Shown here: positions 6,676 to 8,788 of the stretch, one piece after another
How the letters are laid out: each line of letters begins with the position of its first letter
Position numbering within the stretch: the first letter of the stretch is position 1
DNA from: Hyphomicrobiales bacterium
Lineage (GTDB): Bacteria; Pseudomonadota; Alphaproteobacteria; Rhizobiales; OSC116
Assembly: GCA_013214985.1 (NCBI GenBank)
Contig: JABSRY010000067.1
Coordinates: forward strand, 1-8,788
Length of the DNA: 8,788 bases
Direction of reading: 5' to 3'
Translations under genes and position numbers: made by a program
Notes under the pieces: generated by a model
Databases searched by the model: none
What the model saw: the letters and a program-made list of their open reading frames with translations, nothing else
What the model was told of the DNA's origin: nothing

Positions 6676-7716
6676 TCAAACTAAATCATCCTGATAGGCA
6701 AATATGGCAGGCGTGCCGCCCGTGTGTAAAAAGCAAACGCGCTCCCCTTGTTTTATAATGCCATCGTCAACCAAATCAACCAAGCCCGCCATGGTTCGGC
6801 CACTATATACAGGGTCTAACATCAGCGCTTCGGTATGTGCCGCCAATGAAATTGCCTTTTTCACCTTATCATTAATTTGCCCATAACCAGGTGCCAAACA
6901 TTCATCATAAAGCAAAATATCTTCATCTTTAATCGCAACATCACCACCCATCATTTCCACAATTTCGGCACTGCGTTGCACTACTCTTGACCGTTGTTGA
7001 GCAGCATCCCGCCTAACGCAAATTCCGTGAATAGTAACATCCCAACCAATAGCCCGCGCACCCACCAAAAACCCTGCATGTGTTAAACCACTGCCAGATG
7101 GGATGATTATATGATCAGGCATATAATCTAATTTTTTATATTGAAGCCAAGTTTCCACTGCGGCACCCACATAGCCCAACCCACCCAAAGACGGATGATC
7201 AATACCAAGATGAATAACATAAGGTTTCATCCCCTGCGCAGTTTTAACCGTTGCAATTTTTTCTAAATTCTCATCGGCTGCGTTTTCATTTTCACCCTCG
7301 GCAAAATGTACAATTTCTGCACCTAATATACGGTCAATTAAAACATTGCCCGATTGTAAATATATGGCATCATTTCTAGGCACTCGTGCTTCAAGCTGTA
7401 CCACACATTTCATACCACCTTTTATAGCAGCAGCAGCACATAAACGCACAAAATTAGATTGAACCGCACCCGTTATTAAAACAATATCCTTATTTTGCTC
7501 AACCGCAGGGCCCAAATAATATTCAAGTTGCCTAACTTTATTACCACCCATTGCCAAGGGTAGGGTATCATCCCGTTTAGCATCAATTACAACACCCAAT
7601 GCATCACTTAATCGTTCTAAATGCTCAAGTTCGGTCGCCAAATCAAACAGTTTCAATCTCTTATGCTGCGCTAATTTTGGCAATACAGCAATTTTGTCTT
7701 GGTAATTAGATAACAT
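6676..7716 (-). CDS. PLP-dependent D-cysteine desulfhydrase / L-cysteate sulfo-lyase-like enzyme
   Basis: A 346-aa fold-type II PLP enzyme of the ACC deaminase/D-cysteine desulfhydrase family. The Schiff-base lysine is K60 in MGGNKVRQLEYYLG. TGAVQSN (82-88) supplies the substrate-contacting serine, SGSGLTHAG (207-215) forms the phosphate-binding loop, and FLHTGGTPAIFAY closes the protein. ACC deaminases have Glu after the active-site Tyr (DPVYEG) and Leu after His (HLGG). This protein has DPVYSG and HTGG, so it is more likely a desulfhydrase (D-cysteine to pyruvate, ammonia and sulfide) or a CuyA-type L-cysteate sulfo-lyase (releasing sulfite). F89 follows QSN, where relatives often have His or Gln. 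AAGGAG at 7728-7723 is 6 nt from ATG 7716, so I prefer this over a TTG at 7722. The start overlaps the end of the TSUP remnant by 11 bp. The gene looks intact, but its upstream partner is damaged. Confidence 0.85.
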   Translation of the reverse strand: MLSNYQDKIAVLPKLAQHKRLKLFDLATELEHLERLSDALGVVIDAKRDDTLPLAMGGNKVRQLEYYLGPAVEQNKDIVLITGAVQSNFVRLCAAAAIKGGMKCVVQLEARVPRNDAIYLQSGNVLIDRILGAEIVHFAEGENENAADENLEKIATVKTAQGMKPYVIHLGIDHPSLGGLGYVGAAVETWLQYKKLDYMPDHIIIPSGSGLTHAGFLVGARAIGWDVTIHGICVRRDAAQQRSRVVQRSAEIVEMMGGDVAIKDEDILLYDECLAPGYGQINDKVKKAISLAAHTEALMLDPVYSGRTMAGLVDLVDDGIIKQGERVCFLHTGGTPAIFAYQDDLV

Positions 7717-8150
7717 CTGCAACTCCTTTATAACAAAGCACTAAGCCCATTAATAATAATAACATTTCTAACAATTTACGCAGCATACTGGGCTTAATCA
7801 ACCGATCAAAAATCCTGCCAACCAATATGCCAATCAAAATAGCAGGTATGAATATTAAGCAATAAGCAATAACCCCTTCACCCCAGCCATTAATAACCAA
7901 ATGCAAGACAAGCGCTGCACCATAAGCAAAAACAAAATAAACCCGCAATGTTGCTTTTATACGCTTTAAATCCAAGCCACTATTCATAAGCACCCATAGC
8001 GCCACAGGGCCAGGAATGCCCAAAGATCCTGTCATCACACCAGACAATATACCCCCGCCTGGCACTCCCACTTTCTTTGCAAAACTTTGAGAGGCAGCAT
8101 TTTTGCTCATAAACAGCTGCAATACTGCCAATAAAATAAACAATCCCCAC
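7706..8150 (-). pseudogene. C-terminal half of a TSUP (TauE/SafE) anion exporter, N-terminus lost
   Basis: About 148 codons encode the second half of a TSUP permease. A GLFILLAVLQLF helix is followed by GGGILSGVMTGSLGIPGPVALWVLMNSG, the conserved glycine/proline-rich repeat of the second half. ATLRVYFVFAYG, a GVIAYCLIFIPAILIGILVG helix, RIFDRLIKP and a final LLEMLLLLMGLVLCYKGV helix complete it. Full TSUP proteins have about 250 residues and two such halves. They move sulfite, sulfoacetate, sulfide-derived or other anions. The first half is missing, and the frame continues upstream into out-of-frame acyl-CoA synthetase sequence, so the N-terminus was lost at a junction near 8141-8155. An internal ATG at 8110 could still start a shorter product. 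The stop overlaps the start of the PLP enzyme, showing the two were once a coupled operon, which fits export of the sulfur product that enzyme makes. Confidence 0.75.
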
Positions 8151-8244
8151 CACGCTCTCGCCAAAATCAATATGCGGTATGCCAATAACCGCACTCTCAA
8201 GCACCCCCTCTTCCTGATCCAGCAGCAGCAGCTCAACCTCTTTT
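8145..8244 (-). pseudogene. Fragment of acyl-CoA synthetase C-terminal domain (malonyl-CoA synthetase-like)
   Basis: From the IS end at 8244 down to about 8145, one frame reads KEVELLLLD, then GVLESAVIGIPHIDFGESVV. This is the start of the C-terminal domain (AMP-binding_C) of acyl-CoA synthetases. The IPHxDFGE form is typical of malonyl-CoA synthetases (MatB), where the sequence before it is usually YPKEVE. The codon split by the IS end would restore Pro if its missing bases were CC, which fits that pattern. The remaining protein is gone on both sides: IS66 replaces everything upstream and TSUP sequence follows downstream in another frame. Only about 34 codons remain, so this is a remnant with no function. 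The family call is fairly firm; the malonyl-specific call is tentative. Confidence 0.65.
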
Positions 8245-8788
8245 GTAAGCGTTCTCATCTGACACCCAATCATTTATTGACAGTATTATTCAACTTCCAT
8301 TGCCACGGCAACAATTCATCAATTCGATTAGCGGGATGCCCATCCAGCATTCTTTGGAGAATATCATGGATATATGCATAAGGCTCAACACCATTCATCT
8401 TCGCCGTTTCAATCAGCGAGCAGATGATTGCCCAACGTTTACCACCTTCTTGAGAACCAGCAAACAGATGGTTTTTACGTCCCAATGTTACAGGCCTAAT
8501 GGCACGTTCAACACTATTGGTGTCCAACTCAATTGCACCATCATTAAGGAAGCGCGTTAATGCTTTCCAACGATTGAGGGTATAATGAATGGCAACAACA
8601 AGCCCAGATTGATGGTCAAACTGGTTTTGCAATACATGTTGTAGCCATTTATGCAAAGCAATGACAATTGGTTTGGTGCGTTTGCGACGCGCTGCACGTC
8701 TTCTAGTCTTGCTCATGCCCCGAACTTCGGCATCAATCGCATATATACTACTAATACGGCGCAAAGCTTCGGCAGCAATGGGTGAGCC
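8245..8788 (-). mobile_element. IS66-family insertion sequence, one end (continues beyond the window)
   Basis: The element ends at 8245. On the plus strand the terminal inverted repeat begins GTAAGCG and runs GTTCTCATCTGACACCC to about 8267; GTAAGCG ends are typical of IS66 elements. The transposase stop lies 25 bp inside this end, as usual for the distal gene of IS66. The flanking 8 bp CCTCTTTT (8237-8244) should be repeated at the other end if the insertion is intact, because IS66 elements make 8-bp duplications. That end is outside the window. Confidence 0.8.
8270..8788 (-). CDS. IS66 family transposase, C-terminal part (5' end beyond window)
   Basis: The frame is open from the right edge to a TGA at 8272-8270, about 172 codons. 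It begins SPIAAEALRRISSIYAIDAEVRG and then covers ALTRFLNDGAIELDTNSVER, AIRPVTLGRKNHLFAGSQEGG and the tail VEPYAYIHDILQRMLDGHP to ELLPW. These are the last part of the IS66 DDE domain, with the catalytic Glu in NSVERAIRP, and the IS66 C-terminal tail domain. The protein is the DNA-cutting and joining enzyme of the element (TnpC) and normally has about 500 residues. No stop or frameshift is seen in this part, so the element may be recent or active. A TTG at 8764 is not the true start because the conserved sequence continues upstream of it. Confidence 0.92.
   Translation of the reverse strand, partial: GSPIAAEALRRISSIYAIDAEVRGMSKTRRRAARRKRTKPIVIALHKWLQHVLQNQFDHQSGLVVAIHYTLNRWKALTRFLNDGAIELDTNSVERAIRPVTLGRKNHLFAGSQEGGKRWAIICSLIETAKMNGVEPYAYIHDILQRMLDGHPANRIDELLPWQWKLNNTVNK

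Noticed and set aside
7980..8273. A 97-codon minus-strand frame reading from inside the IS66 end through the acyl-CoA synthetase fragment into the TSUP region
   Set aside because: It is a chimera: the first residues come from the IS inverted repeat, the middle is the synthetase remnant, and the rest is TSUP DNA read in the wrong frame. It is recorded as two remnants.
8103..8560. Plus-strand open frames across the IS66 end
   Set aside because: They are antisense to the transposase and the remnants, with no recognisable domain.

Overview
This is an AT-rich bacterial segment (roughly 40% G+C by eye). Its gene content is typical of a free-living proteobacterium: a RutR-like TetR regulator, a CrgA-type LysR regulator, a VOC/NmrA operon, a MATE pump, a D-cysteine desulfhydrase-like PLP enzyme and an IS66 element. 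I lean towards an alphaproteobacterium, but the window alone does not prove this. It reads as an accessory region with damaged genes at both ends around an intact core. No rRNA, tRNA or CRISPR array was seen.

Left part (1-2211). The left edge holds an unlisted minus-strand fragment of a GT4-type glycosyltransferase, with no N-terminal domain. It overlaps the end of an orphan RutR-like TetR gene. Upstream on the same strand is a single-domain RRM RNA-binding protein of 79 aa. Divergent from it is a 273-aa SAM-dependent methyltransferase of the Methyltransf_32 type, which has a good sigma70-type promoter and a terminator-like hairpin in its leader.

Centre (2253-6613). A LysR-type regulator is divergent from a two-gene operon of a VOC/glyoxalase-fold protein and an NmrA-like NAD(P)-binding protein. 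The intergenic space carries a perfect dyad flanked by a direct repeat, suggesting autoregulation plus operon control. The NmrA protein has Arg in place of the first glycine of its dinucleotide-binding motif. A hairpin closes the operon. Next come a hemerythrin-like protein and a MATE exporter, 23 bp apart, closed by a strong bidirectional hairpin.

Right part (6676-8788, all minus strand). An intact D-cysteine desulfhydrase/L-cysteate sulfo-lyase-like enzyme lies downstream of, and overlaps, the C-terminal half of a TSUP (TauE/SafE) transporter. The TSUP half is spliced out of frame to about 34 codons of an acyl-CoA synthetase C-terminal domain (malonyl-CoA synthetase-like), and that fragment is cut by the end of an IS66-family element whose transposase runs off the window. 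The right part therefore records at least two events: an IS insertion into an acyl-CoA synthetase gene, and a deletion joining the remnant to a TSUP gene. The sulfur-releasing enzyme was left intact but probably lost its original promoter and full exporter.

I do not see a clear new defence or mobile system. The most informative signals are the compound gene junctions at both ends and the regulatory architecture at 3149-3214.
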